The notes under the pieces are model-generated. The model ran no database searches. It saw nothing but the letters and a program-made list of their open reading frames with translations, and was not told where the DNA came from. Positions 17,109-26,902 of a stretch of DNA of 64,000 nucleotides are shown here, piece after piece. The stretch comes from Haemophilus parainfluenzae (GTDB lineage: Bacteria; Pseudomonadota; Gammaproteobacteria; Enterobacterales; Pasteurellaceae). How positions within the stretch are numbered: position 1 is the stretch's first letter; each line of letters starts with the position of its first letter. Location: the NCBI RefSeq assembly GCF_900450995.1, contig NZ_UGHY01000002.1, positions 904,501-968,500 on the forward strand, in the 5' to 3' direction. Both the position numbers and the translations under genes were made by a program.

Positions 17109-17117
17109 TTTGCCCTC

Positions 17118-18179
17118 TTATTTCACAAAAGGAATCAAATCACCATAACCTTGTTTTTCCATTTCATCTAATGGAATAAACTTAATCGATGCACTATTGA
17201 TGCAATAACGTAATCCACCTTTATCACGCGGACCATCGTCAAACACATGACCTAAATGGGCATGACCACTGCGACTTAACACCTCAATACGAGTCATATT
17301 AAAGCTATTGTCTCTTTGATACTCCGCCACTTCAGCGGCAATTGGTTTGGTAAAACTTGGCCAGCCACAACCAGATTCAAACTTATCTTTGGAAGAAAAT
17401 AACGGTTCTCCCGTAGTGATATCCACATAAATACCAGGCGCGAAATTATCCCAATACTCGTTACTAAAAGAACGTTCAGTATGTTTGCCTTGCGTCACAT
17501 CATATTGAAGTGCGGTCAATTTTTGCTTTAATTCTGCATCACTTGGTTTTAGGTATTTTTTATCATCAATTAATGGCTCATCGGCTTTTTTGATGTCGAT
17601 ATGACAATAGACATTCGGGTTTTTCTTGAGATAATCCTGATGATACTCTTCCGCCTCCACATAATTTTTCAGCGGTTCTACTTCAATTTGAATCGGTTCT
17701 TGATATTTACTTTGTAAGATTTTCAATGCTGCCTCAATAACCGCTTTATCTTGTTCATTTTGATAATAAATGCCGGTGCGATACTGTCTGCCACGATCAT
17801 TACCTTGCTTATTGATACTGGTTGGATCGATAACACGAAAATAATATTGCAGCAATTTATCTAGCGAAATTTTATTTGGATCGTAAGTCACTTTCACGGT
17901 TTCAGCATGATCTGTCGCGTGCAATAATTGGTAGTTCGTGGTATCACCTTTTCCATTGGCATAACCAGAAACGGCATCAGTCACGCCTTGAATGCGTTCC
18001 ATATAAGCTTCTAATCCCCAAAAGCAGCCACCAGCAAGATAAATAATTTGTTGTTCTTGTTTACTTTCCATTGTCATTTTTTGCTCCTTTGATGATTCTG
18101 TGTGATCAGCATACGTTAAACTACTTTGCAAACCGCTAAAAAGTGCGGTCAATATGAGAAATGTTTTTGTATATTTCAT
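17118..18179 (-). CDS. msrAB: Peptide methionine sulfoxide reductase MsrA/MsrB fusion, secreted
   Basis: This 353-residue bifunctional enzyme reduces both S- and R-methionine sulfoxide in proteins. A signal peptide runs to about LTYA (residue 24). The MsrA domain starts [15 protein letters not shown] with the catalytic Cys in GCFWG (about 52). The MsrB domain follows from about 205, with GCGWPSF and the catalytic RYCINSASI near residue 330, plus [13 protein letters not shown]. Order and length match the H. influenzae and Neisseria-type fusion without the N-terminal thioredoxin part. It is divergent from the EamA gene. Confidence 0.95.
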   Translation of the reverse strand: MKYTKTFLILTALFSGLQSSLTYADHTESSKEQKMTMESKQEQQIIYLAGGCFWGLEAYMERIQGVTDAVSGYANGKGDTTNYQLLHATDHAETVKVTYDPNKISLDKLLQYYFRVIDPTSINKQGNDRGRQYRTGIYYQNEQDKAVIEAALKILQSKYQEPIQIEVEPLKNYVEAEEYHQDYLKKNPNVYCHIDIKKADEPLIDDKKYLKPSDAELKQKLTALQYDVTQGKHTERSFSNEYWDNFAPGIYVDITTGEPLFSSKDKFESGCGWPSFTKPIAAEVAEYQRDNSFNMTRIEVLSRSGHAHLGHVFDDGPRDKGGLRYCINSASIKFIPLDEMEKQGYGDLIPFVK

Positions 18180-18291
18180 TTTCTTTCCTTATTGTAGAAA
18201 ATATCTTAAGATTACATTTCATTAGACGAATACAAGCCCATTTTCTTACAAAATAAGGCAATTTTTACCGCACTTTGTGCAAGGAACCCTT

Positions 18292-19158
18292 ATGCCAAAC
18301 ATACATCTCCGCAATAATTATCAAAAAGCTGTTGTTTGTATGGTATTAGCTTACATCAGCATTGCCTTAATGGGCGTCTTTGTAAAATACGCCTCTGATG
18401 AATTACCGTCCAGTGAAATTTTATTTTCCCGCTTCTTTATTGGTTTTGTGTTTCTCTTACCCTTTTTAATTAAAGATGGAGATTTCAAAGTCGATATGTC
18501 CCAATGGAAGTTTCTCGTTTTGCGTAACCTCGCCGGCATAGCCAGTATGTTATTAACCTTCTACGCTATTAAATATTTACCGATTTCCATTGCGGTTTTA
18601 TTGATGAATACGTCCTCACTTTTTGTGCCTTTATTGCTGTTTTTCTTTAAAGTCAGAACACCATTAAAAGTATTAGCTTGCAGTTTTATGGGTTTTATTG
18701 GTGTATCCATCATTATGCTGACCAACGGCTCAATGAATATCAATCCTCTCCATGCAGGCTATGCTTTGGGTGCGGCAGTCTTAGCTGCGATGGCATTTAT
18801 CAGCTTACAAGAGCTAAATAAACACAATTCACCTAAAAATATCGTGTTTTATTTCCACTTGCTAGGCTCTATTTTGTTGCCACTCTTTTTTATCGCACAA
18901 TGGGAAATACCAACATTGCATGGATTTACTTTATTACTTTTGGTGGGCGGATTCGGTCTTATTTTCCAATTATTACTCACTCGCGCCTTTAAATACGCGC
19001 CTGCAAATGTCATCACGCCTTTTTCCTTTACCGGTGTCATTTTCTCCAGCATCTGTGACTGGCTCTTCTGGGATAACGTACCAAGCCTAAATTTCTGGAT
19101 TGGTTCATTAGTCATTATTATTGCCGTCAGTTTGCTTGCTAGAATGCGGGCGAAATAG
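18292..19158 (+). CDS. EamA/RhaT-family drug/metabolite transporter
   Basis: This is a 288-residue inner-membrane protein with ten hydrophobic segments in two EamA repeats (about 12-140 and 150-285). I chose ATG 18292 since AAGGAA precedes it at the right distance; a GTG at 18277 is unlikely. Substrate unknown; such carriers move metabolites, amino acids or drugs. It stands alone between msrAB (divergent) and the iron operon, with an uptake sequence just before it. Confidence 0.88.
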   Translation: MPNIHLRNNYQKAVVCMVLAYISIALMGVFVKYASDELPSSEILFSRFFIGFVFLLPFLIKDGDFKVDMSQWKFLVLRNLAGIASMLLTFYAIKYLPISIAVLLMNTSSLFVPLLLFFFKVRTPLKVLACSFMGFIGVSIIMLTNGSMNINPLHAGYALGAAVLAAMAFISLQELNKHNSPKNIVFYFHLLGSILLPLFFIAQWEIPTLHGFTLLLLVGGFGLIFQLLLTRAFKYAPANVITPFSFTGVIFSSICDWLFWDNVPSLNFWIGSLVIIIAVSLLARMRAK

Positions 19159-19180
19159 AGAAATCCGACCAATATATAAA

Positions 19181-19195
19181 GTATAATTATTTTCA
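19181..19195. promoter_or_regulatory. Probable Fur box before the iron operon
   Basis: GTATAATTATTTTCA matches 11 of 14 fixed positions of the TGATAAT-N-ATTATCA Fur consensus and lies 53 bases before the fecB-like start, where a Fur-controlled promoter is expected. Confidence 0.5.
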
Positions 19196-19247
19196 ATAAC
19201 ATCACTTTTAGGTATAATCAAACCACTTTAATTATTGAGGACACAAC

Positions 19248-20138
19248 ATGAAAAAATTATTCAAAACCACTTTAGCTTCTGCATTATTAATGGTATCTGC
19301 ATTTGCTAGTGCAGTGACGGTTAAAGATGCCAAAGGTGAATTTACCCTTGATAAAACCCCAAGCCGTGTTGTGGCGTTGGAATATTCTTTTGTGGATGCC
19401 TTAGCCCAAGTCGGTGTAAGCCCTGTAGGTGTGGCTGACGATAACAAAGTCGATCGTATTCTGCCGCAAGTACGCGAAAAAATTGCTGCATGGCAATCCG
19501 TTGGCACGCGTTCTCAGCCAAGCCTTGAAGTGATTGCTTCTCTCAAACCCGATTTAATTATTGCCGATCCATCTCGTCATACTGCAGTATTTGAAGAATT
19601 GAAAAAAATTGCGCCAACGGTGATGTTCGATTCTCGTCATGAAAGCTATCAAGAAAATCTTGAAACAGCACAAAAAATTGGTGATTTAGTGGGTAAAAGC
19701 GCTGAAATGAAAGCGAAGATCAATGAACATAATGATTACATTGCCAACATTGCAAAAAATCTAGGTGTACAAGGCAAAAAAGCCTCATTTGGTACTTCCC
19801 GAGAAGATAAATTTAATATCCAAAATGACAATGGCTATGTGGGTAGTTTCTTAACGACATTAGGTTTTGCCCCAACCAAACTCAATAGCGATCAGGCTTT
19901 CGTGGAAATCAACCTTGAACAATTAGTAATGGAAAAACCGGAATACTTGTTCATCGCCCATTACCGTGATGAAAGTATTGCGCGCAAATGGGAAGCCGAG
20001 CCACTTTGGAAAGCCATTCCTGCCGTAAAAGCAAATCATGTTTACAGCGTTGACTCCGACATGTGGGCGCGTGGCCGCGGCTTAGAAGCGAGCAAAATTA
20101 TGGCAAAACAAATTGAAGGTTTCGTGAAACAAAAATAA
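19248..20138 (+). CDS. fecB: Ferric-citrate-type periplasmic binding protein
   Basis: This is a 296-residue solute-binding protein with a signal peptide cleaved after SAFASA (about residue 22). It has the two-lobed class III binding fold of FecB/FhuD/BtuF: PSRVVALEYSFVDALAQVGV, LEVIASLKPDLIIADPSRH, and KANHVYSVDSDMWARGRGLEA. It starts the fecBCDE-like operon, overlapping fecC by one base. Fur-box upstream. Substrate is most likely ferric dicitrate by similarity of the partner permeases to E. coli FecC and FecD, but another ferric chelate is possible. Confidence 0.88.
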   Translation: MKKLFKTTLASALLMVSAFASAVTVKDAKGEFTLDKTPSRVVALEYSFVDALAQVGVSPVGVADDNKVDRILPQVREKIAAWQSVGTRSQPSLEVIASLKPDLIIADPSRHTAVFEELKKIAPTVMFDSRHESYQENLETAQKIGDLVGKSAEMKAKINEHNDYIANIAKNLGVQGKKASFGTSREDKFNIQNDNGYVGSFLTTLGFAPTKLNSDQAFVEINLEQLVMEKPEYLFIAHYRDESIARKWEAEPLWKAIPAVKANHVYSVDSDMWARGRGLEASKIMAKQIEGFVKQK

Positions 20139-21126
20139 TGATGAAGTCCACTTTCCGTTGGGGACTTCCCCTTATCATTCTGGCTTTCCTATTATGGGGA
20201 AGCCTGTTTTTGTATTATCCCATCGAAATTCGACCGCTTGCAGCGTTACAAGCGTTCCTCCCCGATGGCGATGAAATTGCCAAAATTACGGTAACCGATT
20301 TACGCCTACCTCGAGCATTAGTTGGCATGATTTTAGGTGCCAATCTTGCGGTGGCGGGGGCGTTGTTACAAACCATTACGCGCAATCCACTAGCCTCGCC
20401 TACGCTACTCAGCGTGAACTCGGGAGCCAGTCTTGCCATGGTGACCGCCAGTGCGTTTAGCCCCTTGATTCTTTCTGGTTATAGTATTGCTTTAGTGGCT
20501 AGCATCGGCGGCGGTCTGAGTTGGTTTGTGGTAATGCTGATCAGCAATGGTTGGAAAGACAACAGTGGAGATCGTAGCCGAGTGATTTTAGCGGGATTGC
20601 CGTATCACTACTGTGTGCAGCGCTCACAAAATTAGTGCTCATTATCGCTGAAGATCATGCCTTCGGTATTATGAGTTGGCTAGCGGGTGGCATTGCACAT
20701 GCCCGTTGGAATGAATTATTGACGTTATTTCCATTCTTTATTTTGACCGCACTTTTCTGTCTGCTTTTTGCTAGCCGTTTAAATTTACTCAATTTAAGTG
20801 ATGAATCCGCGCGTTCACTAGGCATCAATCTCTTTCGTTTACGCTGGTACGCTAATATCATGGCGTTATTGATTGTGGGTTCTAGTGTGAGTGTTGCCGG
20901 CCCCGTAGCCTTTATTGGCTTACTCGTGCCCCATCTTGCCCGCTATTGGATTGGTTATGACTTGCGAAAATCGCTCCCCATGGCGATGTTACTCGGCGCA
21001 ATTTTAATGCTGGCTGCAGATACCATTGCCCGCGCGGTCAACTTCCCTAGCGAAGTGCCTGCCGGTGCGGTGCTTGCCTTAATCGGTGCCCCAGTCTTTG
21101 TATTATTTGCCAGAGGAAGACACTAA
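20138..21126 (+). pseudogene. fecC: FecC-like permease, frameshifted
   Basis: This FecCD-family permease should be about 330 residues. The first half reads MMKSTFRWGLPL through GAL-LQTITRNPLASPTLL to RVILAG, then the frame is lost. The second half, from LIIAEDHAFGIMSWLAGG to the end, is in another frame starting near 20597. Adding one A in GGATTGCC at 20594-20597 restores the expected ILAGIAVSLLCAALTK. Either the gene is broken or one base was missed. Start overlaps fecB stop; the stop overlaps fecD. Confidence 0.88.
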
Positions 21127-22108
21127 TGCGAGCTTCTCATGTATCTTTTCGCGCTATCGGCTTTTATGTCGTCACGCTTAGTCTAATGGTACTGCTCTTT
21201 GGGTTGAGTATTCGCCTTGGCACTTATACGCTTTCCTTTGAGGAAATTTGGGCGGCCTTTCAGCCTGATGATAAAAACTATTTTACCTTGATGGAATATC
21301 GCCTACCCCGTGCGGTATTAGCGATTTTATTAGGCGGCGCCTTAGCGATTTCTGGTGTGCTCGTACAAAGCGTGGTGCGTAATCCACTTGCCTCTCCCGA
21401 TATTTTAGGGATTAACAATGCAGCGGGGTTAATTGCTGTTTCGGTATTGATGTTCTTGCCAAACTTAGCATTTTACTGGATGCCGATTTTTGCCTTTTTA
21501 GGCGGTGTGCTCTCTTTTGTTATTTTATGGATCGTATGCGGCTTTAACTTCCGCCCTATCAAAATGGCAATCATTGGAGTTGCACTTTCCGCATTGTGGG
21601 CAGCCATTAGTCATTATCTGATGCTTACCAATCCGGTCGAGATCAACACGGCTATGTTATGGCTCACAGGAAGCCTGTGGGGCGCAGCTGGTCTTATTTG
21701 AATGTGGTATTGCCATGGTTAGTAGTATTACTGCCCTTGCCATTTATTTTCTGTCGCGATCTAGATACCCTTGGTTTAGGTGAAAACAAAGCCTCCACCT
21801 TGGGCGTAACCGTAAATAAAGTGCAAATTAGCGTTTTAGTGTTAGCGGTAGCCCTTTCCACTACAGCTGTGGCAATTTGTGGTCCAATTGCCTTTTTAGG
21901 CTTAGTTGCTCCGCATCTTGCTCGTCGTTTAGTCGGTGGCAGACATCGCACCCTATTACCGGCGGCCTTGATTATTGGCGCCCTCTTATTACAACTTTCG
22001 GATATTTTGGCGCGGGTGATTGACCCACCAACTGAACTCCCCGCGGGCATTCTGACTGCAATTATCGGTGCGCCATATTTCTTCTACTTATTGATGAGAA
22101 CTAAATAA
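21126..22108 (+). pseudogene. fecD: FecD-like permease, frameshifted
   Basis: This is the second FecCD-family permease. Residues run well from MRASHVSFRAIGF through SVVRNPLASPDILGINNAAG to MLWLTGSLWG, then fall out of frame. The continuation RSWSYLNVVLPWLV up to the end is in a second frame. One G appears to be missing in the run GGGG at 21679-21682, since an extra base restores LTGSLWGRSWSYL as in E. coli FecD. It overlaps fecC before and fecE after by one base. Confidence 0.88.
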
Positions 22109-22875
22109 TGAGCATTGAAATCAATAATTTATCTTTAGGTTATCAAGATAAACTCGTGGTTAAAAATCTGTCGCTAAAATTCCCGAAAAATAAAGTGATT
22201 GCATTAATCGGCCCAAATGGTTGCTGTAAGTCCACCACATTAAAAGCGGTGGCTCGCTTGCTCAAACCGAAGCAAGGCTCAATCACTCATAAAGGTCAGG
22301 ATATTTGGCAAAAAAGCCCTAAAGAATATGCCCAAGAATTGGCTTTTCTCCCGCAGCAACACTTGGTACCTGAAGGGATTAAAGTGCGGGAATTGATCGC
22401 CTACGGGCGTTCGCCTTACTTAAATCTCTGGGGCAAACTCAGCCAAAAAGATGAAGAATTGGTTAATTGGGCGATGGCGCAAACACAAACAGCCGAACTC
22501 GCCGAACAGTTGGTTTCTGATTTATCTGGTGGTCAGCAACAACGGGTATTTTTAGCCATGACACTTGCGCAAGATGCCGAATTAGTGCTACTCGATGAGC
22601 CGACTACTTATCTGGATTTAAACCGCCAAGCGGAACTCATGGGCATGATGCGACAAATGCAACAAAACGGTAAAACCGTGATTACTGTATTGCATGATCT
22701 CAACCAAGCCTGCCGCTATTGCGATCACTTAATCGTCATGAAAAAAGGTGCAGTAATGGCACAAGGTACGCCCGATGAAGTGATGACCGAAGAGTTACTT
22801 AAGGATGTGTTTGATTTAGATGTCATCATTCATCGTGATCCTATCAGCAATACACCGATGTTTATTTTGAAATAA
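22108..22875 (+). CDS. fecE: FecE-like ABC ATPase with altered Walker A
   Basis: This 255-residue ATPase should drive ferric-chelate uptake with the FecCD permeases. Visible motifs are Q-loop LAFLPQQHL (about 84), signature DLSGGQQQRVFL (about 137), Walker B ELVLLDEPTTYLDL (about 158) and the H-loop VLHDLNQ (about 194). Walker A reads GPNGCCKST (about 34-42): the invariant glycine before lysine is cysteine (TGT for GGT at about 22229). That change should badly impair ATP binding. The frame is otherwise whole. Confidence 0.9.
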   Translation: MSIEINNLSLGYQDKLVVKNLSLKFPKNKVIALIGPNGCCKSTTLKAVARLLKPKQGSITHKGQDIWQKSPKEYAQELAFLPQQHLVPEGIKVRELIAYGRSPYLNLWGKLSQKDEELVNWAMAQTQTAELAEQLVSDLSGGQQQRVFLAMTLAQDAELVLLDEPTTYLDLNRQAELMGMMRQMQQNGKTVITVLHDLNQACRYCDHLIVMKKGAVMAQGTPDEVMTEELLKDVFDLDVIIHRDPISNTPMFILK

Positions 22876-22982
22876 CTTTCAATCACTTCCCTAAATATAA
22901 AGCTTTATTGTAGGGTAGTAACAATATTGGTCTCTTCTCACCATATCAGAAAATATCATTCACATAAAAAATTAAATATAAA

Positions 22983-23018
22983 AAACCGCACTTTGATTTA
23001 AAAACCAAAGTGCGGTTA
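22983..23018. terminator. Uptake-sequence terminator between fecE and pckA
   Basis: AACCGCACTTTG and its inverted copy CAAAGTGCGGTT, centred near 23000, form a 12-base stem between two convergent genes. T-rich tracts lie on both sides. Confidence 0.85.
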
Positions 23019-23056
23019 TTTTTAGAAATGTTTAATTAGATAACTATATTCTCTAA

Positions 23057-24673
23057 TTAAGCTTTTGGACCTGCTGCGATAAGCGCTTTACCTTCTGCGT
23101 TAGTCGCATATTTTTCGAAGTTTTTCACGAAACGTCCTGCAAGGTCTTTCGCTTTCGCTTCCCATTGTGCTTTATCCGCATAAGTATCACGTGGGTCTAA
23201 GATCGCAGAATCTACACCAGGTAATGCTTTTGGAATCGCTAAATTAAAGATTGGTAACTCGCCCATTTCTGCTTTTTCAATAGAACCATCTAAGATTGCA
23301 TCGATAATACCACGAGTATCTTTGATTGAGATACGTTTACCTGTACCATTCCAACCTGTATTAACTAAATATGCTTCTGCACCGGCAGCTTGCATACGTT
23401 TAACTAACACTTGAGCATATTGTGTTGGGTGGAGAGTTAAGAACGCCGCACCAAAACATGCTGAGAAGGTTGGAGTTGGTTCAGTAATACCACGCTCTGT
23501 ACCAGCTAATTTAGCGGTAAAACCCGATAAGAAGTAGTATTTGGTTTGCTCTGGTGTCAATTTAGACACTGGCGGTAATACACCGAATGCATCCGCAGTT
23601 AAGAAAATGACTTTCGTTGCATGCCCTGCACGAGACACCGGTTTAACAATATTATCAATGTGATAAATTGGATAAGACACACGAGTATTTTCAGTTTTAG
23701 AACCGTCATCAAAATCAACTGAACCGTCAGCACGAACAACGACGTTTTCTAATAATGCATCACGGCGGATCGCACGGTAGATATCTGGTTCATTTTCTTC
23801 AGAAAGATGGATAGTTTTCGCATAGCAACCACCTTCAAAGTTGAAGATACCTACATCATCCCAACCGTGCTCATCGTCACCAATTAATTGACGTTTCGGA
23901 TCAGTAGACAGCGTAGTTTTACCTGTACCTGATAAACCGAAGAAGATTGCTACATCACCGTCTTTACCTACGTTAGCAGAACAGTGCATTGCACCTACAC
24001 CTTTAAGTGGTAGGAAGTAGTTCATCATGGAGAACATACCTTTCTTCATTTCACCACCGTACCAAGTACCACCAATTAATTGAATGCGTTCAGTTAAATT
24101 GAATGCGACAAAGTTTTCAGAGTTCAAACCTTGCTCTTTCCAATTTGGGTTGGTACATTTAGAACCATTCATGACTACGAAATCTGGTTTAAAGGTTTTT
24201 AGTTGTTCTTCTGTCGGACGAATGAACATATTTTTCACAAAGTGTGCTTGCCATGCTACTTCAGTTACAATACGTACCGCGATGCGGTCTTGTTCACTTG
24301 CGCCGCAGAAACCATCAACCACGAATAAACGTTTGCCAGAAAGTTGTTTAGTCACAAGACCTTTCAAGCTTGACCAAGTTTCTTGAGTCATTGGCTTGTT
24401 ATCGTTTTTAGCGACATCAGATGTCCACCATACGGTATCTTTTGTAGTGTCATCTAAAACGATATACTTATCTTTCGGTGAACGACCAGTAAAGATCCCA
24501 GTATCTACTGCCACCGCACCAGTTGTGGTAAGTGTACCTTTTTCAAAACCTTCTAAACCTAGTTTCGTTTCTTCTTCAAAAAGTTGTTCATAACTTGGGT
24601 TATAAACCACTTCTTGTACGTTACGAATGCCAACGGCTTCAAGTTCTTTAATTACGTTTTTAACATCAGTCAT
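23057..24673 (-). CDS. pckA: Phosphoenolpyruvate carboxykinase (ATP)
   Basis: This 538-residue cytoplasmic enzyme interconverts oxaloacetate + ATP and phosphoenolpyruvate + CO2, in gluconeogenesis or, in capnophilic Pasteurellaceae, CO2 fixation toward succinate. The P-loop [15 protein letters not shown] is near residue 250, followed by metal-binding [11 protein letters not shown] (about 269). The substrate-side [11 protein letters not shown] is near 64. AGAGGTG stands before the ATG at 24673. Length is normal. The upstream 24742-24757 stretch TGTTAACTAGATCAAA is a weak CRP-like match. Confidence 0.97.
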   Translation of the reverse strand: MTDVKNVIKELEAVGIRNVQEVVYNPSYEQLFEEETKLGLEGFEKGTLTTTGAVAVDTGIFTGRSPKDKYIVLDDTTKDTVWWTSDVAKNDNKPMTQETWSSLKGLVTKQLSGKRLFVVDGFCGASEQDRIAVRIVTEVAWQAHFVKNMFIRPTEEQLKTFKPDFVVMNGSKCTNPNWKEQGLNSENFVAFNLTERIQLIGGTWYGGEMKKGMFSMMNYFLPLKGVGAMHCSANVGKDGDVAIFFGLSGTGKTTLSTDPKRQLIGDDEHGWDDVGIFNFEGGCYAKTIHLSEENEPDIYRAIRRDALLENVVVRADGSVDFDDGSKTENTRVSYPIYHIDNIVKPVSRAGHATKVIFLTADAFGVLPPVSKLTPEQTKYYFLSGFTAKLAGTERGITEPTPTFSACFGAAFLTLHPTQYAQVLVKRMQAAGAEAYLVNTGWNGTGKRISIKDTRGIIDAILDGSIEKAEMGELPIFNLAIPKALPGVDSAILDPRDTYADKAQWEAKAKDLAGRFVKNFEKYATNAEGKALIAAGPKA

Positions 24674-24857
24674 AGTTCACCTCTTAGTTAAAGTTTAAAA
24701 ATTTTTCCTGTAGACATTGTAGGTGAATTACCAGAAAAAAAATGTTAACTAGATCAAATTTTTGAACATTCATTGAAAATTTCTACCTATTTTTAGGGTG
24801 TCTTGGGAGCCAACAAGATGAAGTGTGGTTGATTTCACCTTTACTTTTACTATATAG

Positions 24858-24872
24858 TGATAACCATTCTCA
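24858..24872. promoter_or_regulatory. Fur box before the esterase gene
   Basis: TGATAACCATTCTCA matches 12 of 14 fixed positions of the TGATAAT-N-ATTATCA consensus and ends 18 bases before the esterase start. This strongly suggests iron-repressed expression. Confidence 0.65.
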
Positions 24873-24890
24873 CATTAAGACCGGATAACC

Positions 24891-25757
24891 ATGTTCTCAT
24901 TTCTGCGTTTACCCTTTTTATTTTTCCTGCTGATGTTTATGCAAAGCGCACAAGCAGAACCCAACTTTAAGATTCCTCCTATTCAAGAAAGCATGAAAAA
25001 AATGTATCAAATTCAAGAAAAAGATTTTACTTTTGAAGGTAAGCATTATCGTTTGTTTATTGCTGTGCCACCAAAAACATCGCAAAAACTGACCGCACTT
25101 TATACGCTAGATGGTAACGCTCAATTTCCAATAGCAATGAATGCTGTCAATCCTAACAAACCGCTCCCCCTTATTGTCGGCATCGGTTATGTATCTGATA
25201 AAGCTTACGCTATTGAGGAACGAATGAGAGATTACACGTTTCCAGTAGAAGGCACTGAATTTGCCAAAGGAGGGAAAGCCGCTGATTTTCTACGCTTTAT
25301 TCAGCAAGACGTGAAACCTTACATTGAACAGCATTTCAATATCAATAAGGAAAAACAATATTTCTTTGGCCATTCTTTTGGTGGATTATTTGGATTGTAC
25401 GTGCTCTTCCATCAACCGGATTTATTTCAACATTACACGTTAGCAAGCCCTTCTCTTTGGTGGGGGAATGGCTCATTTCTACCTCAAAATGAACCATGGA
25501 TTAGCCAAAAACCATCACATATTCTGATTACATTAGGCTATTATGAAGAGCATCCTGAAGAGGATCCGAATATGACTGAAGAACAATTACAACGTATTAA
25601 TCAACGGAAACAAATGCGAACAATCAATGTGCATCAATTAGCGGAAATATTGGAAAAACAAGGTAATTCCGTAGAGTTTATTTCCATTCCCAATAAAAAT
25701 CATGGTGGCTCGATTCCAGATGCCATCACACATTGCTTGGAACAAGTTCAACAATAA
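24891..25757 (+). CDS. Secreted alpha/beta hydrolase, siderophore-esterase-like (IroE/BesA type)
   Basis: This is a 288-residue hydrolase with a signal peptide ending SAQA (about 22). The nucleophile elbow is GHSFGG (Ser about 165), and the C-terminal NKNHGGS carries the likely catalytic His (about 274). The fold and the YTLDGNAQFP/ASPSLWWG motifs are those of the esterase family that includes IroE and Bes, which cut triscatecholate siderophores. A Fur box stands directly before it. No siderophore synthesis genes are nearby, so it probably acts on xenosiderophores. The role in iron uptake is inference. Confidence 0.8.
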   Translation: MFSFLRLPFLFFLLMFMQSAQAEPNFKIPPIQESMKKMYQIQEKDFTFEGKHYRLFIAVPPKTSQKLTALYTLDGNAQFPIAMNAVNPNKPLPLIVGIGYVSDKAYAIEERMRDYTFPVEGTEFAKGGKAADFLRFIQQDVKPYIEQHFNINKEKQYFFGHSFGGLFGLYVLFHQPDLFQHYTLASPSLWWGNGSFLPQNEPWISQKPSHILITLGYYEEHPEEDPNMTEEQLQRINQRKQMRTINVHQLAEILEKQGNSVEFISIPNKNHGGSIPDAITHCLEQVQQ

Positions 25758-25770
25758 AAGCGCATAAAAA

Positions 25771-25800
25771 AATCCCCGTTATCATAAACGGGGGATTTTT
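25771..25800. terminator. Bidirectional terminator, esterase/hslO
   Basis: AATCCCCGTT at 25771-25780 pairs with AACGGGGGATT (one bulged G) ending at 25797, with a T-run on the plus side. It separates two convergent genes. Confidence 0.85.
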
Positions 25801-25801
25801 C

Positions 25802-26668
25802 TTATTGGGCTTGTTTGAGTTTATCAATCGCTTCTTTATTGAAGAAGTAATGCGTGCCACAACATTCACACTGCATATCAATGCTACCTTTATGCTCGTC
25901 TAAAATTTCATCAATTTCAGCTTCTGGAATCAGTAATAATGCTGCTCCTGAACGCTCTGGTGAGCAACCACAGAAGAAAGAAACAGTTTGCGGTTCAAAA
26001 ACTTCCACTGCTTCTTCATGATATAAACGATAAAGCAATTCTTCTGCGGGTAATCCAAATAACTCCTCATCTTTTACGGTTGCCGCCAACGTAGTTAAAT
26101 GCTCAAAATCCTCTGGCGTACCTTGCCCATCGGGTATGATTTGCAACAACATCCCTGCAGCAACTGGTTTGCCTTCATATTCACCTGTGCGAATAATAAG
26201 TTGGGTTTGTAATTGTTCTGAACGAACAAAATAGTCTTCTAAACATTCCGTAATCGTTGGTTTATCTAAACCGATAACGCCTTGATAACGTTCACCTTCA
26301 GTTGGAGCAATCGTAATCACTAATACGCCTTTGCCGATCATATCATGAAGGCTCATACCATCTTGAATATCACCTTGTACACGCGCTAATGCACGGATCT
26401 GTTGTTGGTCATTACCATTTACTAAAGCTAATTTTAATGGGCCATCACCTTGAATTTGAACAGTAATATTACCGTTAAATTTTAATGTTGCGGTCAACAA
26501 ATTAGTCGCTACCATCATCTCACCTAATAAGTTTTGTACTGCTTTTGGATAATGATGGGTATTCAAGGTATCACTAAAAGTTTGGTTTAATCGCACCCAT
26601 TCACCACGCACTGCACGGTTTTGAAAAAGGTAACGGTAAAGTTTGTCATTATCTTGAGTATAATTCAT
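25802..26668 (-). CDS. hslO: Hsp33, redox-regulated chaperone
   Basis: This 288-residue cytoplasmic holdase is switched on by oxidation. The C-terminal zinc site is complete: FFCGCSPERS (CxC, about 234-236) and CECCGTHYF (CxxC, about 267-270). The N-terminal NYTQDNDKLYRYLFQNRAVR is the family start. It protects proteins under oxidative and heat stress, with HslR/Hsp15, whose gene is elsewhere in this window (50093). Confidence 0.96.
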   Translation of the reverse strand: MNYTQDNDKLYRYLFQNRAVRGEWVRLNQTFSDTLNTHHYPKAVQNLLGEMMVATNLLTATLKFNGNITVQIQGDGPLKLALVNGNDQQQIRALARVQGDIQDGMSLHDMIGKGVLVITIAPTEGERYQGVIGLDKPTITECLEDYFVRSEQLQTQLIIRTGEYEGKPVAAGMLLQIIPDGQGTPEDFEHLTTLAATVKDEELFGLPAEELLYRLYHEEAVEVFEPQTVSFFCGCSPERSGAALLLIPEAEIDEILDEHKGSIDMQCECCGTHYFFNKEAIDKLKQAQ

Positions 26669-26853
26669 TATTTGTTCCTATTTATTCTTTGAATGAAAAG
26701 TGCAGTCAATTTTGCGCATAAATTATAAGTGGTTTATCTGATTTTTCGTCTCTAGTGTTGAAATCAATATTCAAAAAACAGCATTTTTGTTACCGCACTT
26801 TTAGCCTGTGCAGTATTATGGGGATGAAAATCAAAATTACAAGCAAAAAGAAA

Positions 26854-26877
26854 AGCGGATAGCTTTCACTATCCGCT
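26854..26877. terminator. Terminator of the porin gene
   Basis: AGCGGATAG at 26854-26862 and CTATCCGCT at 26869-26877 form a 9-base stem with a 6-base loop, 26 bases past the porin stop; on the minus strand TTTT follows. Confidence 0.8.
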
Positions 26878-26902
26878 CGTTTTATAAGACTAAACTGATA
26901 AA

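Noticed and set aside
24742..24757. CRP-like site TGTTAACTAGATCAAA before pckA
   Set aside because: Only loosely like TGTGA-N6-TCACA (several mismatches); noted in the pckA entry but not claimed as a feature.
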